Shown here piece after piece: positions 26,192 to 35,100 of a stretch of DNA of 64,000 nucleotides (position 1 is its first letter; each line of letters opens with the position of its first letter). Location of the stretch: positions 1,054,001 to 1,118,000 of the forward strand of contig OZ244829.1 in NCBI GenBank assembly GCA_965220415.1, read 5' to 3'. The notes under the pieces were generated by a model. That model was not told where the DNA came from. It did not search any database and saw nothing but the letters and a program-made list of their open reading frames with translations. The position numbers and the translations under genes are program-made. Origin of the DNA: JAJDTR01 sp965220415 (lineage in GTDB: Bacteria > Poribacteria > WGA-4E > JAJDTR01).

Positions 26192-26305
26192 TTATCTGGG
26201 CAGGAACCCCTCGAACGCCTGACGCCAGTGCGGCGACAGATCCTTCGCCCCAAAGACCAACGCCAGACCCGCTTCGACGAATCTTTCCCCCGCTTTAACC
26301 CGCGT
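26192..26305 (-). other. Out-of-frame coding-like tail after sulfatase
   Basis: Read on the minus strand in a different frame from the sulfatase, this stretch encodes about 37 residues ending in a stop at 26192-26194: VKAGERFVEAGLALVFGAKD then LSPHWRQAFEGFLPR. Codon use looks protein-like (GCG, CTG, GTC, GGG rich). It overlaps the last codons of the sulfatase. It may be the original C-terminus of the sulfatase lost by a frameshift, or a remnant of another gene. I do not recognise the family. Confidence 0.35.
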
Positions 26306-27662
26306 CCTCAAGGTCATACATGGCGATGATATAGGGATGGTCGGGATCGTATTTGGTTAAAGGTTCCGGATTCTCGACCGCGCCAATCGGACGACAGTTG
26401 GCGCCTTCTGATCCAACCGCTTTGTCTCCGATATCCTCTCGGCAGGCTTGGATCTCGGCTTCCAACGCCTTTACCTCGTCCGGGCGCCGGTCGTACAAAT
26501 TGTTCGTCTCGCCGACGTCCGATTCAAGGTCATACAGCTCACGTATCTCCACGTTTCCCTTGCGGACGTGAAGTTTCCACTTCCCCGATCGTGCCGCTTC
26601 AATATTTTCCCCGGAATAGTAGAAGAAGGTGCGATGCTGCGAAACTGTGCCGCTCTCGCCGAACATGAGGGGGCGTATATCTTTTCCGTCTATTGCTCGA
26701 TCAGAAGGCACGTTTGCCCCTGCCAATTCCGCAAACGTCGGTAGAAAGTCCATTGCGGTCACAATCTCGCTGTTTACAATTCCCGCAGGAATATGCCCGG
26801 GAAAGCGCATCAGACAAGGCACCCGCTGTCCCCCTTCCCATGTTGTCCCTTTGCGTCCGCGCAGGGGAGCGTTGCTGCCGCCCTCGGAGCCTCTCGAACC
26901 GTTGTCTGAGGTGAAAACAACCAATGTGTTGTCATCCAGCCCTAACCGCTGAAGCTCATTTAGTATCACGGCCATTGACCAGTCAATGTGCTCGACCGCA
27001 CCGCCGTATCGTCCATTCTCCGATTGTTTCAGGAACGCCTCGGGAGGATAGATGGGCAGATGGACATACATGTGAGCAAAATATAGAAAAAACGGCTGTT
27101 CACGATTGTTTCGGATGAAACGCACCGCTTGTTCCACATAACGCTCGGTAAGCGCCGCTTGATCGGGTTGTTCTTGGATTACCTCTTCATCGCATAGTAG
27201 CGGCAACGGAGGGAACCGATTCTCGCGGCCCGGTTGTCTGCCCATGTCGTTACTGTAAGGAATGCCGTAGTAGTGATCGAACCCGTGGCGTGTCGGCATG
27301 AATTCCGGTTGATCGCCGCAATGCCACTTTCCGACGAGCATTGTCGCATAACCCTGTTCCTTGAGTAGCTCCGCCACGGTAATCTCGTCCGCATTTAAGC
27401 CGACACGCTGACCGGGGAACAGTACGATTTTCCCATCGAAGTCCGCGAATCCAATACGCTTAGGATAGCACCCTGTCATCGTGGCGCCGCGAGAAGGAGA
27501 ACACACAGGCGACGCCATGTAAAAGTCGGTAAACCTTATTCCCTCTTGCGCCATACGATCGAGTGTCGGCGTACGGTTCACAGTTGATCCGTAACAACCT
27601 AAATCACCATAGCCAAGGTCGTCACAGTTGACCAAGATAATGTTCGGTTTCGATGTACTCAT
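26295..27662 (-). CDS. Type I sulfatase
   Basis: A 455-residue formylglycine-dependent sulfatase of the arylsulfatase A / N-acetylgalactosamine-6-sulfatase type. The ATG at 27662 (MSTSKPNIILVNCDDLG) has GGAG 6 bases upstream and is preferred to an earlier in-frame TTG. Motifs: metal-binding Asp14-Asp15, the modification site CSPSRGATMTG with Cys54 as formylglycine precursor (C-x-P-S-R), GKWHCGD, and FTSDNGS for metal binding. No signal peptide is obvious, so it may act in the cytoplasm or be exported by another route. Sulfated glycans are likely substrates, consistent with the alpha-galactosidase nearby. The 3' end may be frame-shifted (see 26192-26305). Confidence 0.9.
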   Translation of the reverse strand: MSTSKPNIILVNCDDLGYGDLGCYGSTVNRTPTLDRMAQEGIRFTDFYMASPVCSPSRGATMTGCYPKRIGFADFDGKIVLFPGQRVGLNADEITVAELLKEQGYATMLVGKWHCGDQPEFMPTRHGFDHYYGIPYSNDMGRQPGRENRFPPLPLLCDEEVIQEQPDQAALTERYVEQAVRFIRNNREQPFFLYFAHMYVHLPIYPPEAFLKQSENGRYGGAVEHIDWSMAVILNELQRLGLDDNTLVVFTSDNGSRGSEGGSNAPLRGRKGTTWEGGQRVPCLMRFPGHIPAGIVNSEIVTAMDFLPTFAELAGANVPSDRAIDGKDIRPLMFGESGTVSQHRTFFYYSGENIEAARSGKWKLHVRKGNVEIRELYDLESDVGETNNLYDRRPDEVKALEAEIQACREDIGDKAVGSEGANCRPIGAVENPEPLTKYDPDHPYIIAMYDLEDAG

Positions 27663-27743
27663 TGATATCTCCAATGCCTTGGGTAAAGCGCCGGTGCAAC
27701 GAATTAGCAAACGTTACTGCCTCTGCTATTCAAACTCACCAAC

Positions 27744-27942
27744 TATACCTTGCGTTGAGTCTTATTGCGCTTTCTTTTCCAGTAATCGTTGTTTCTAATA
27801 GGACTTGCGTAGCACCATCAGGTCGGGAATCGGAATTCCCTCGTACAAGAGTCGCGACCTGGAGATCGCGGGATCTCTATCGCACTCGCTATCCGCTCGT
27901 TTGATCCTACAGAAGACGCAATTTCTGACAGCGCGGAGTATA
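27744..27942. mobile_element. MITE-like TATAC element, 199 bp
   Basis: TATACCTTGCG (27744-27754) and CGCGGAGTATA (27932-27942) form the ends. Same length and layout as 16580-16778, with only scattered differences. It occupies most of the gap between the sulfatase start and the end of the PhyH gene. Confidence 0.7.
27870..27904 (+). repeat. 35-bp module, occupied site
   Basis: Identical in position to 16706-16740 within its host element, between GAGATCGC and TCCTACAG. Confidence 0.8.
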
Positions 27943-28050
27943 ACAACTGAAAGACAAGATATCACCTCAGACATGGGTTTAACGTCGCCGTCAGTCCGAG
28001 CCAAAGACGGCCCTCTTTCCGAACGCGGCGCACGTATTGCCCGGCTCCAA

Positions 28051-28929
28051 TTACACGCGCACGGCGTAATGGTCATCCGGATTCCGCGCAAACGACACCG
28101 AGAGTCCGCCAACCAAGCGCGTGTACTTATCCGCGACTGCTTCTTCGCCCAAGTGTTCCTCCATCCAAGTTCGGAGCGGGACATCCTCCGGTTGGGGCGA
28201 TGTGAGTCCTAGGGATTTGGTTTTTGCCCCTAGCAACTGTCTCCGAATGGGGTCGGAACGTTCCATGTAGTGCGATACGGTTCTCTCATCCCGCGGATGG
28301 AACCAGCGGTAACTGTAGCCGTAATACAGGGTTTTTCGTGTTATATTGGAAAGATTTGGGCTTCCTGTATGCCAGATGCGTTGCTCGAAGAGGACCGCCG
28401 ATCCTGCCGGCGCTTGAAGCGTATATACTCCTTCGGGATTTGACACGCCATCAGCCGGCCATTCCAACTGTCGTTTGAGATGGCTTCCGGGGATAAATAA
28501 CTGATTGCCGTGATCCTTTTTGGTTAGGTCCGTTAGGAGATAACCTACCTTCAATGAGATTCGCATTGTTGGTCCCGGTGCAACATCGGCATTCACCCGA
28601 TCGCTGTCCTGATGCCACGGAAGACGCGCTTTCTGGCGTCGTTTTTCCTCCGTATCCGGAGGCCTCGAGAGCGCAACCGTGTGATAAATATGGATATTCC
28701 ACCCGAGAATTCCGAATACCTTTGGAAACACTGTTGGCCAGTCAATCAATTCCAGAAATATATCGTCTTTCCCGATAATATCCACCGCTCCTTCAATACG
28801 GTCCATCGCCTTGTTTAAATCTTTCACCATTGAGTCTGGAAGTGCATTTTCGACCACTATAAACCCATCCCGATCGAACGCCGTCCGTTCCTCATCCGTC
28901 AGTAAATGTTGCAAGCATTCACTATCCAT
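28051..28929 (-). CDS. Phytanoyl-CoA dioxygenase-like protein
   Basis: A 292-residue PhyH-superfamily Fe(II)/2-oxoglutarate dioxygenase. Iron motif HQD at 106-108 (LPWHQDSDR), distal His in RIWHTGSPN, and TRKTLYYGYSYRW carrying the candidate 2-oxoglutarate ligand. FDRDGFIVVENALP at the N-terminus and NQLFIPGSHLKRQLEWP in the core support the family. AGGAAGAG precedes the ATG by 8 bases. Genome context (sulfatase, large repeat-filled gaps) does not reveal the substrate. Confidence 0.88.
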   Translation of the reverse strand: MDSECLQHLLTDEERTAFDRDGFIVVENALPDSMVKDLNKAMDRIEGAVDIIGKDDIFLELIDWPTVFPKVFGILGWNIHIYHTVALSRPPDTEEKRRQKARLPWHQDSDRVNADVAPGPTMRISLKVGYLLTDLTKKDHGNQLFIPGSHLKRQLEWPADGVSNPEGVYTLQAPAGSAVLFEQRIWHTGSPNLSNITRKTLYYGYSYRWFHPRDERTVSHYMERSDPIRRQLLGAKTKSLGLTSPQPEDVPLRTWMEEHLGEEAVADKYTRLVGGLSVSFARNPDDHYAVRV

Positions 28930-29004
28930 TATATTTACTCTTCCTGCGTAGTGTTCTTTAGCACTATTGGCGACTATGACGATAATTGAATTAGTATTGT
29001 AGTC

Positions 29005-29174
29005 ATTGTAAACTAAGAATCTATCATTTGGAACCTACATTGTTCGGTTCGTGGCAGCGATCGACCGGGTTGATAGCGAGGACGATAGAGATCTTCGCCT
29101 GCTCGCGATATAAGTCGCGACCTGGAGATCGCTCCTACAATTGGTTTGATGTAAATGTGAATGTTAACGACTAT
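29005..29174 (+). repeat. 170-bp direct repeat, copy 1
   Basis: From ATTGTAAACTAAGAATC to GTTAACGACTAT; matches 29585-29754 with a few substitutions. It includes the GTCGCGACCTGGAGATCGC core at 29114 and GATAGCGAGGACGATAGAG. Confidence 0.8.
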
Positions 29175-29467
29175 GACTCATCTTCCGCATAATAGACTTG
29201 TGTAATCCCGAATTGTCACAAACCAGATCTTGGGGTATATATTTACAAACGAGAAAAAATCACCAAGGTACTACGGTGAGTCCGATTGATTGATCGGTTT
29301 CGCCCTTCCATCATCAACTTCATTTTTCTCAAGTAACACCGACATTGCACTCCTCTGGAGTGCAGACGCGAGGAGGAATCGTGTTCTATTGACATAGCAC
29401 TCCGCTGGAGTGAAAACCAGACCACGAAGGAACGCTTTTTCAAAACCTGTCATAGAGCGAAAAATGA

Positions 29468-29520
29468 CTGTTACTTGCTGAAAGAATTATTCCGACAGGG
29501 ATAATTGCATGCTGTTAATT
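29468..29520. repeat. Degenerate 58-bp hairpin repeat
   Basis: TGTTACTTGCTGAAAGAAT and inner arms ATTATTCC / GGATAAT, as in the arrays at 1.5-2.1 and 13.4-13.9 kb; the right arm is lost. Upstream at about 29329 is an isolated CAAGTAACAC half. Confidence 0.6.
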
Positions 29521-29584
29521 GTGAAGCGGGATTCTGCGAACTGAGAAATTAAACTTTTAGGTACTCGATAATGCGGAAGATAAG

Positions 29585-29754
29585 ATTGTAAACTAAGAAT
29601 CTATCATTTGGGACCTACATCGTTCGGGTCGTGGCAGCCATCTACCGGGTTGATAGCGAGGACGATAGAGATCTTCGCCTGCTCGCGATATAAGTCGCGA
29701 CCTGGAGATCGCTCCTACAGTTGGTTTGATGTAAATGTGAATGTTAACGACTAT
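29585..29754 (+). repeat. 170-bp direct repeat, copy 2
   Basis: Second copy of 29005-29174, offset by 580 bp. The enclosed segment carries the hairpin repeat. Confidence 0.8.
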
Positions 29755-30032
29755 AGCGTTACTGTACTCTTCATAAAAGACCTGTGAAGATTCTACCCCG
29801 TTTCGAACTTCTAGTAAACAGAAATCGTCGGACTTTTCCCGCCAAGCTATCTCGTCTTTGGAGAAGACGGTTGAAGTAAAGTGTGTAGGGAAGAACCGAG
29901 TAAGTACCTTGAAAACTGCTTGACTTTTTGGTGGATTTTGTCTAAACTGCGACAATCTTTTGCGTTGTTATAATTGCCCATTCTGAAGAATCGGGCGCCT
30001 TCAAGAAGTCTCTTTGTCCCAAGAAAGAATCC

Positions 30033-30300
30033 TAAGAACCTGTTTGAATAATCGGTAGCAAAGTCTTATTTGGTCATTTGTGGGAAGTTTCGTTATGTAT
30101 TTAGTGCTGTCTGCTACATACCTGTGGGATCTCTATCGCGCTCCCTATTCAGTCGCTTGATCCCCTCTGGGGCTATTAGAGGCTGGTAGGATCTCTATCG
30201 CCTTCGTTATTCACTCAGTTGATCGCAGGGGATCTCTATCGTCCTCCTTAATCAGTCGGTTGATCGCACCCTACAAATGTACTTTTCAAACAGGCTCTTA
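30033..30300. mobile_element. MITE-like element with three 35-bp modules
   Basis: TAAGAACCTGTTTGAA (30033-30048) and TTCAAACAGGCTCTTA (30285-30300) are inverted repeats matching at 15 of 16 bases. The interior matches 7461-7620 but carries 35-bp modules at 30126-30160, 30188-30222 and 30229-30263, at the CCTGT/CCCC junction and around the GGTGCGCA palindrome centre. No protein is encoded. Confidence 0.72.
30126..30160 (+). repeat. 35-bp module, occupied site
   Basis: GGGATCTCTATCGCGCTCC to GTCGCTTGA between CCTGT and TCCCC. The empty homologue is the CCTGTCGCCCCG junction at 7549-7560. Confidence 0.78.
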
Positions 30301-30442
30301 GTCAAAAACAGGAATCCTCACATCCGCGGGCTGATCGTGAATTTGTATCTGAAGTAAACTACTGCCGGCTAAAGTGACTATGTACAAAAATTGCATACTC
30401 CCCTGATTGACGAGTAGGAATCGACGAAACGGGAACGCTGAC

Positions 30443-32440
30443 ATGGACGAGTGGACAAGTAGTAGCTACAAATGGGTGAACGCAGTTCGCATCACAAAAC
30501 TATGCAAATTCAATATCATAATTTGCCTATTTCTGACAACAGTCCCCTCCGCCTTCGGTGTGATTGCGATTGAATCCATCGAATTTGGATTTGATGGTTA
30601 CTATAAGCGTGGTAGATGGGCGCCCCTGCAACTCTTGGTAGTGAGCGAGAACGAACATGACTCGTTTGTTGGCAAACTCGAAGTAGAGGTCACCAACCTA
30701 TTATCGGGAGAAACCATCCAAACCTATTCGACGCCGGTCACTTTAACGCGAACCGATCGGCGGCGTTATACCCTTCACGTGTTTCAACCCGGAACTTCGA
30801 CCAAGATGATGGTACGCATTGTTAATCATGAAGGTCGTGTGAACGTTGAGCGTGAAATCATTCCGGACTTCCCGAAAGAAACAAAAGACCTGTTTATTCT
30901 TGCACTGACGCCGCCGGGCCATGATGTGTTGGATGATTGGCATGGGCTACAGATTGATAGCAGTGAAGAAATGCGCACGTTTGTCCTTCATCCTGCGTCG
31001 CAAAAGCATTTGCCGCTCAATTGGATAGGCTACGATTCGATTGATCTTGTCGTGATTCGCGGCGTATCTCTGACAGCGAACCGTATCTCGACGACACAAC
31101 AGTCCGCTCTACTCGATTGGGTTCGCAATGGGGGCACTCTGCTCATCTCGGGCGGGAATAATCTACAGTACCTGCGAGACAGTTTTCTCGCCCCTTTGCT
31201 CCCCGTAAACCTTGGTGAATTACAAACGGCATCTCATCTGCCCGAATCACTCGCCCGGTTAGGAGGACACTCAGACTTCCCTATTAACCTTATCGACTTC
31301 AAACTGCGAGACAACGCCGAGATTCTCAGCATCGGGAGCGGTACGGTGCTCGACAACGGAAGCTATCCGATACTCGCATCACGGCGATCGTATGGCAGCG
31401 GGCAGATTGTTTGTATGGCTTTCGATTATAACGCTTTTACTGCCGCCCAATCCTCGAAGAGCAAACCGCTGTGGGCACAGTTTCTCACAACAATCGGTAA
31501 ATCGCCACGACATCTTGATGACCGCTATGAACCCTATCGCAGAGACGCGGAAAAAATTCATACGGTGTTAAAATTTCTGCCATCGGGGCGCGTACCGTTG
31601 CTCCGAATGATGCCCCTCTTCCTGTTAGCTTGTCTACTCAGTGTCGGCGGCTACACGTGGTGGGTGGGGAAAAGTGCTGAGCGAACAAAACACTATTGGA
31701 TTGGGGGCTTTCTAATCACAGTGTTTTTCTCCTGTGCCGCGGTACTCCCGAGACATGTCCTCTCGATTCCTGTCTCCGTTAGTCGTTACTCAATATTGTC
31801 GGTCTATTCGGAAGATTCTCGCGCTCACTTGCAAACTCATATCGGAGCGATTGCATCAGCCGACTCAACGTCATCATTCCTGTTGGACAGCGGAACCTAT
31901 GTGTCTCCTCTAACGCAAGCATCTACATCCTCGCTGCATCTGGTTAAATCGAAATCGGGACAGATTTGTGAAACAGACCTGAGTGCGTGGCAGACACGAA
32001 CGTACAGAATTGAGTCATGCTTTGACTTTCCGGCGCCGCCAAGCCAGATAGAATGGGCATTGGCGAGAAATCAAGTCGAGAAATTGACTCGGGTGAAGCA
32101 TCATCTACCCGGCGTGCTTGAAAGTGCAGGAGTGGTCTACAATGGAAAGTATATGCATCTTGGGAGGATAGCTCCAAACACATCCGTTGCACTAGAGGGT
32201 GACTTTGCGCCAGCCAAGCGTCTACCCCCGCTTCGAGATTTGGATGGTAAACGAAAACACTTTGCTCAAATCCTCGCAGGTGAAGGAATCCTGCAATATC
32301 TCGCCGAAGATGAAGTTCCGAAACTGGTCGGTTGGATGAACCGGTCGTTTTTGTCAATGAAGTTCGACCAGCCCGTAGAAGCGATTGATGAGACATTTGT
32401 AATCATCTATCTAGGTAGAGATGAAGCTTCATCAGATTAG
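30443..32440 (+). CDS. Exported/membrane protein with glutamine-amidotransferase-like domain
   Basis: A 665-residue protein of uncertain function. The ATG at 30443 (MDEWTSSSYKW) is preferred to a TTG 36 bases upstream. A signal or anchor helix is near the start (FNIIICLFLTTVPSAFGVIA). The periplasmic part begins like a beta-sandwich (IEFGFDGYYKRGRWAPLQL), followed by a segment like class-I amidotransferase / DUF4350-type folds (DLVVIRGVSLTA, LLDWVRNGGTLLISGG). Two transmembrane helices follow (LLRMMPLFLLACLLSVGGYT and WIGGFLITVFFSCAAVLP), then a large soluble C-domain. Similar proteins occur near BatA/MoxR loci, but no such partner is in this window. Confidence 0.6.
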   Translation: MDEWTSSSYKWVNAVRITKLCKFNIIICLFLTTVPSAFGVIAIESIEFGFDGYYKRGRWAPLQLLVVSENEHDSFVGKLEVEVTNLLSGETIQTYSTPVTLTRTDRRRYTLHVFQPGTSTKMMVRIVNHEGRVNVEREIIPDFPKETKDLFILALTPPGHDVLDDWHGLQIDSSEEMRTFVLHPASQKHLPLNWIGYDSIDLVVIRGVSLTANRISTTQQSALLDWVRNGGTLLISGGNNLQYLRDSFLAPLLPVNLGELQTASHLPESLARLGGHSDFPINLIDFKLRDNAEILSIGSGTVLDNGSYPILASRRSYGSGQIVCMAFDYNAFTAAQSSKSKPLWAQFLTTIGKSPRHLDDRYEPYRRDAEKIHTVLKFLPSGRVPLLRMMPLFLLACLLSVGGYTWWVGKSAERTKHYWIGGFLITVFFSCAAVLPRHVLSIPVSVSRYSILSVYSEDSRAHLQTHIGAIASADSTSSFLLDSGTYVSPLTQASTSSLHLVKSKSGQICETDLSAWQTRTYRIESCFDFPAPPSQIEWALARNQVEKLTRVKHHLPGVLESAGVVYNGKYMHLGRIAPNTSVALEGDFAPAKRLPPLRDLDGKRKHFAQILAGEGILQYLAEDEVPKLVGWMNRSFLSMKFDQPVEAIDETFVIIYLGRDEASSD

Positions 32441-32700
32441 TAAACCGTAATCGCCGCCATTTGCCTCATTTACTATGTTGCGTCCCCGACGCATGATCGT
32501 CCGGTGGTACAGGGGAACCAGACCTCCCCAGAGGCAATTCTACGTCACATTGAGATTAGCATCCTAGGCAACACGTAACCACACGTTTTTCTAACATGAT
32601 GGAAAGATTGGAATAGCAACGACTAAACTAAACACGAACAGCATCGCGTAGCCCAAGAGTCCCGCTGTTTCGCGGTACACGTACGATATGAGGTGAATGG

Positions 32701-33624
32701 ATGGACGTTATATGTCTCGGTGTTTTCGTGGTTGATATGATTGGCCGCCCTATCGATCGATTTCCGGACGCCGGAAAATTGGTGGTGTTTGACGAGTTCG
32801 AAATGCACTCGGGCGGCGGCGCGAATAATGCGGCTATCACCCTCGCCAAGCTGGGTATCAATGTCGGAGCAATGGGTAGGATTGGCACAGATACATTCGG
32901 CGACTTTGTGCTGCAGATTTTGGATGACAATCAAGTGGACACGCGCGCAATGATGCGCGATGCCGATACTAACACGCCAGCGACTTTTGTCTCGGTCGCG
33001 TCCGACGGTGAGCGGAGTTTCCTGCACTATATGGGAACGAACCGTGTCTTGTCGGAGGACGATGTCAATTTGGATTTGATTCGGTCGTGCAAAATCTTGC
33101 ATGTTGCCGGCTCCCTTATAATGCCGAGACTAGATGGCGAACCTACGGCACGCATCCTACGCCAAGCCAAAGAATCGGGGGTGTTGACATCTCTGGACAC
33201 GGTATGGGACATGTCGGGAAATTGGTTGGACGCATTGGAACCTTGTTTGCCGTATGTCGACGTATTTTTGCCTAGCATCGAAGAAGCCGAGCAACTCACC
33301 GGTCTGGATTCGCCGCCCGATATTGCGAACTTCCTGATGGATTATGGAATTCAAACTGTCGGGTTGAAAATGGGAAAACGCGGAAGCTACGTTCGTACCG
33401 GTACGGAGGAGATTTATGTTCCGTCCTATGAGGTTGACGTTGTTGATACCACAGGGGCGGGGGATGCATACGTCGCGGGATTCCTCGCGGGAACCGTGAT
33501 GGGGTGGGACTTGAAACGCACGTGTCAACTCGCCTCGGCGGCAGGCGCGGCATGCGTAACGGCAATCGGAACAACTGCGGGAATCAAGAACCTCGAAGAG
33601 ACAATGGCGATTATTGGGGCATGA
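32701..33624 (+). CDS. PfkB-family carbohydrate kinase
   Basis: A 307-residue ribokinase/PfkB-type sugar kinase. N-terminal signature HSGGGANNAA (36-45) with LAKLG following; C-terminal signature DTTGAGD (249-255), whose Asp255 is the catalytic base. FLPSIEEAEQLTG and GLKMGKRGSYV are further family marks. It transfers phosphate from ATP to a sugar or nucleoside; substrate not readable. GAGGTG lies just upstream of the ATG. It converges on the last propeller gene with 189 bp between the stops. The 260-bp gap before it holds no recognisable feature. Confidence 0.88.
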   Translation: MDVICLGVFVVDMIGRPIDRFPDAGKLVVFDEFEMHSGGGANNAAITLAKLGINVGAMGRIGTDTFGDFVLQILDDNQVDTRAMMRDADTNTPATFVSVASDGERSFLHYMGTNRVLSEDDVNLDLIRSCKILHVAGSLIMPRLDGEPTARILRQAKESGVLTSLDTVWDMSGNWLDALEPCLPYVDVFLPSIEEAEQLTGLDSPPDIANFLMDYGIQTVGLKMGKRGSYVRTGTEEIYVPSYEVDVVDTTGAGDAYVAGFLAGTVMGWDLKRTCQLASAAGAACVTAIGTTAGIKNLEETMAIIGA

Positions 33625-33813
33625 TTTGGTAGGAATCTCTAGCTGAGACCCGCCGACCGAATTGCGGTTCTCATAGCGACAACGGCGTGTGTCAGCCATC
33701 TTCTGACTAACACATTGTCAGTTTATTTTGTGATTGCCTTGGTAGTTAATGCATATTGACGTTTGCCTCGGTGAATTCGCGGGCGGTTGCAACTTTCTTC
33801 GTGCGAACCTGAT

Positions 33814-34821
33814 TTAGCGGCTCTCTTTGACCTCCGCCCACCGGGTTGGCAGTTTGCCTCGTGAGGATACCGAAAACGGCGTAAGTTTCCAAGAAGGGTC
33901 CCACTCGCCCACACCAGGGGTTTGGGTGAGGTTTACGAGACCGGTTCCATCTGCGTTCATCACATAGATGTCGTAGGCAGTGGGAACGTCGCGCATTGCT
34001 CGCACAAAAACAATCCTTTTGCCATCCGGTGACCAATTTGGCAACCAATTCATACGTGCATCTTCAGTGAGTCTGACGGGATTAGTTCCGTCGGTATTCA
34101 TCACAAAGATGTCCAAGCTCCCGTTCCAAAAGTCTACACGCTCGACATTTCTCATTGCCGCGTAGGCGATTTTACTTCCGTCCGGCGACCAACTAGGCGT
34201 CCTATTGGATGCGCGGGGATTTTGGGTAATGTTGGTCCGATTGGCGCCGTCGGCATCCATGACAAATATATCCGAAAGAATTGGTATTTCGCCAGCGACT
34301 TGCAACGACTGAAAGGCGATTTTCCTCCCGTCCGGCGACCAAGTCGGAGAGGTATCGTGATCCAGGTGCAGCGTAAGGTTTTTGGAATTCTTTCCGTCGG
34401 CGTTCATTACATAGATTTCGAAATTGTCATCACGGTTGGACCTAAAAGCTATCTTAGTACCGTCGGGCGACATAACGGGCGAATGGTTAACGTTGTGGCG
34501 TCCTTGGGTAAGATTCACGCGATTCGCACCGTTTGCATCCATGATGCAAATGTCGGAGACATCACCGCGAAACCTGACGAAACCGGAGGTAAACACGATC
34601 TTTGTCCCATCTGGCGACCAAGAGGGGCTAATGCCCCGAGCAAGTTCGGTGATATCTGTCCCATCAGTGTTCATGGTGTAGATATTCTCCCCTGAACTAT
34701 AGGCAATCGTGTCCCCAATCGCCCGCGCCGAACTTAACGACGTGAATAACAAAGCGGCCACCAAAAAATACAAACCGTTCTTGAGGATGGAAAAAGTTGT
34801 CTTAATGGATTCAAATTTCAT
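33814..34821 (-). CDS. TolB-like propeller protein D1
   Basis: A 335-residue exported PD40/TolB-like beta-propeller, the last member of a 23-gene array and first of four subfamily-D genes. The leader is MKFESIKTTFSILKNGLYFL, with cleavage probably near SARA. Blade motifs repeat about every 45-55 residues: PSWSPDGTKIVF, APVMSPDG-like, PTWSPDGRKIAF, PSWSPDGSKIAY, PNWSPDGKRIVF, each paired with IYVMNADG or similar. N-terminal TIAYSSGENIYTMNTDG and the late PSWKLTPFSV segment probably close one blade together. Tail: KLPTRWAEVKESR. Only a weak AGAGA precedes the ATG. Ligand unknown; no Pal or Tol genes are nearby. Confidence 0.85.
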   Translation of the reverse strand: MKFESIKTTFSILKNGLYFLVAALLFTSLSSARAIGDTIAYSSGENIYTMNTDGTDITELARGISPSWSPDGTKIVFTSGFVRFRGDVSDICIMDANGANRVNLTQGRHNVNHSPVMSPDGTKIAFRSNRDDNFEIYVMNADGKNSKNLTLHLDHDTSPTWSPDGRKIAFQSLQVAGEIPILSDIFVMDADGANRTNITQNPRASNRTPSWSPDGSKIAYAAMRNVERVDFWNGSLDIFVMNTDGTNPVRLTEDARMNWLPNWSPDGKRIVFVRAMRDVPTAYDIYVMNADGTGLVNLTQTPGVGEWDPSWKLTPFSVSSRGKLPTRWAEVKESR

Positions 34822-35100
34822 TTTTCTCTAATTATGCCTCCATCTTTTTAAGGAAGGAAAATCAGGGAAAATCCCCTGATTCGTTTGCTGCGTTCAACGT
34901 TACCCGTTCCATCACTTTCAGCCGTCTTCCGCACCGCGTTTGCGGAGATAGCAACCTCCGCCATAGCAGCAACACCCAATGTAGTTTAGTTACTTTCCGC
35001 TTGCTTGTGGCCCCGAAGAATGAATGAAGACAATTAGCTGACCACCTGCAAATCATACTTGATATCCCATTGGTCGGAATCTCTATTGTTGCAACATAGG

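Larger units (their letters stand above)
28930..30032. other. Long intergenic region with direct repeats
   Basis: Between divergent genes. It contains two 170-bp direct repeats listed separately and, between them, the palindrome GCACTCCTCTGGAGTGC (about 29346-29362) and a hairpin repeat. The minus-strand open frame at 29593-29955 runs through the second direct repeat and has no recognisable domain, so it is not called. Confidence 0.5.

Noticed and set aside
29593..29955. Minus-strand open frame of 120 codons
   Set aside because: Its C-terminal half is the 170-bp direct repeat with the dispersed GTCGCGACC core; no recognisable family.
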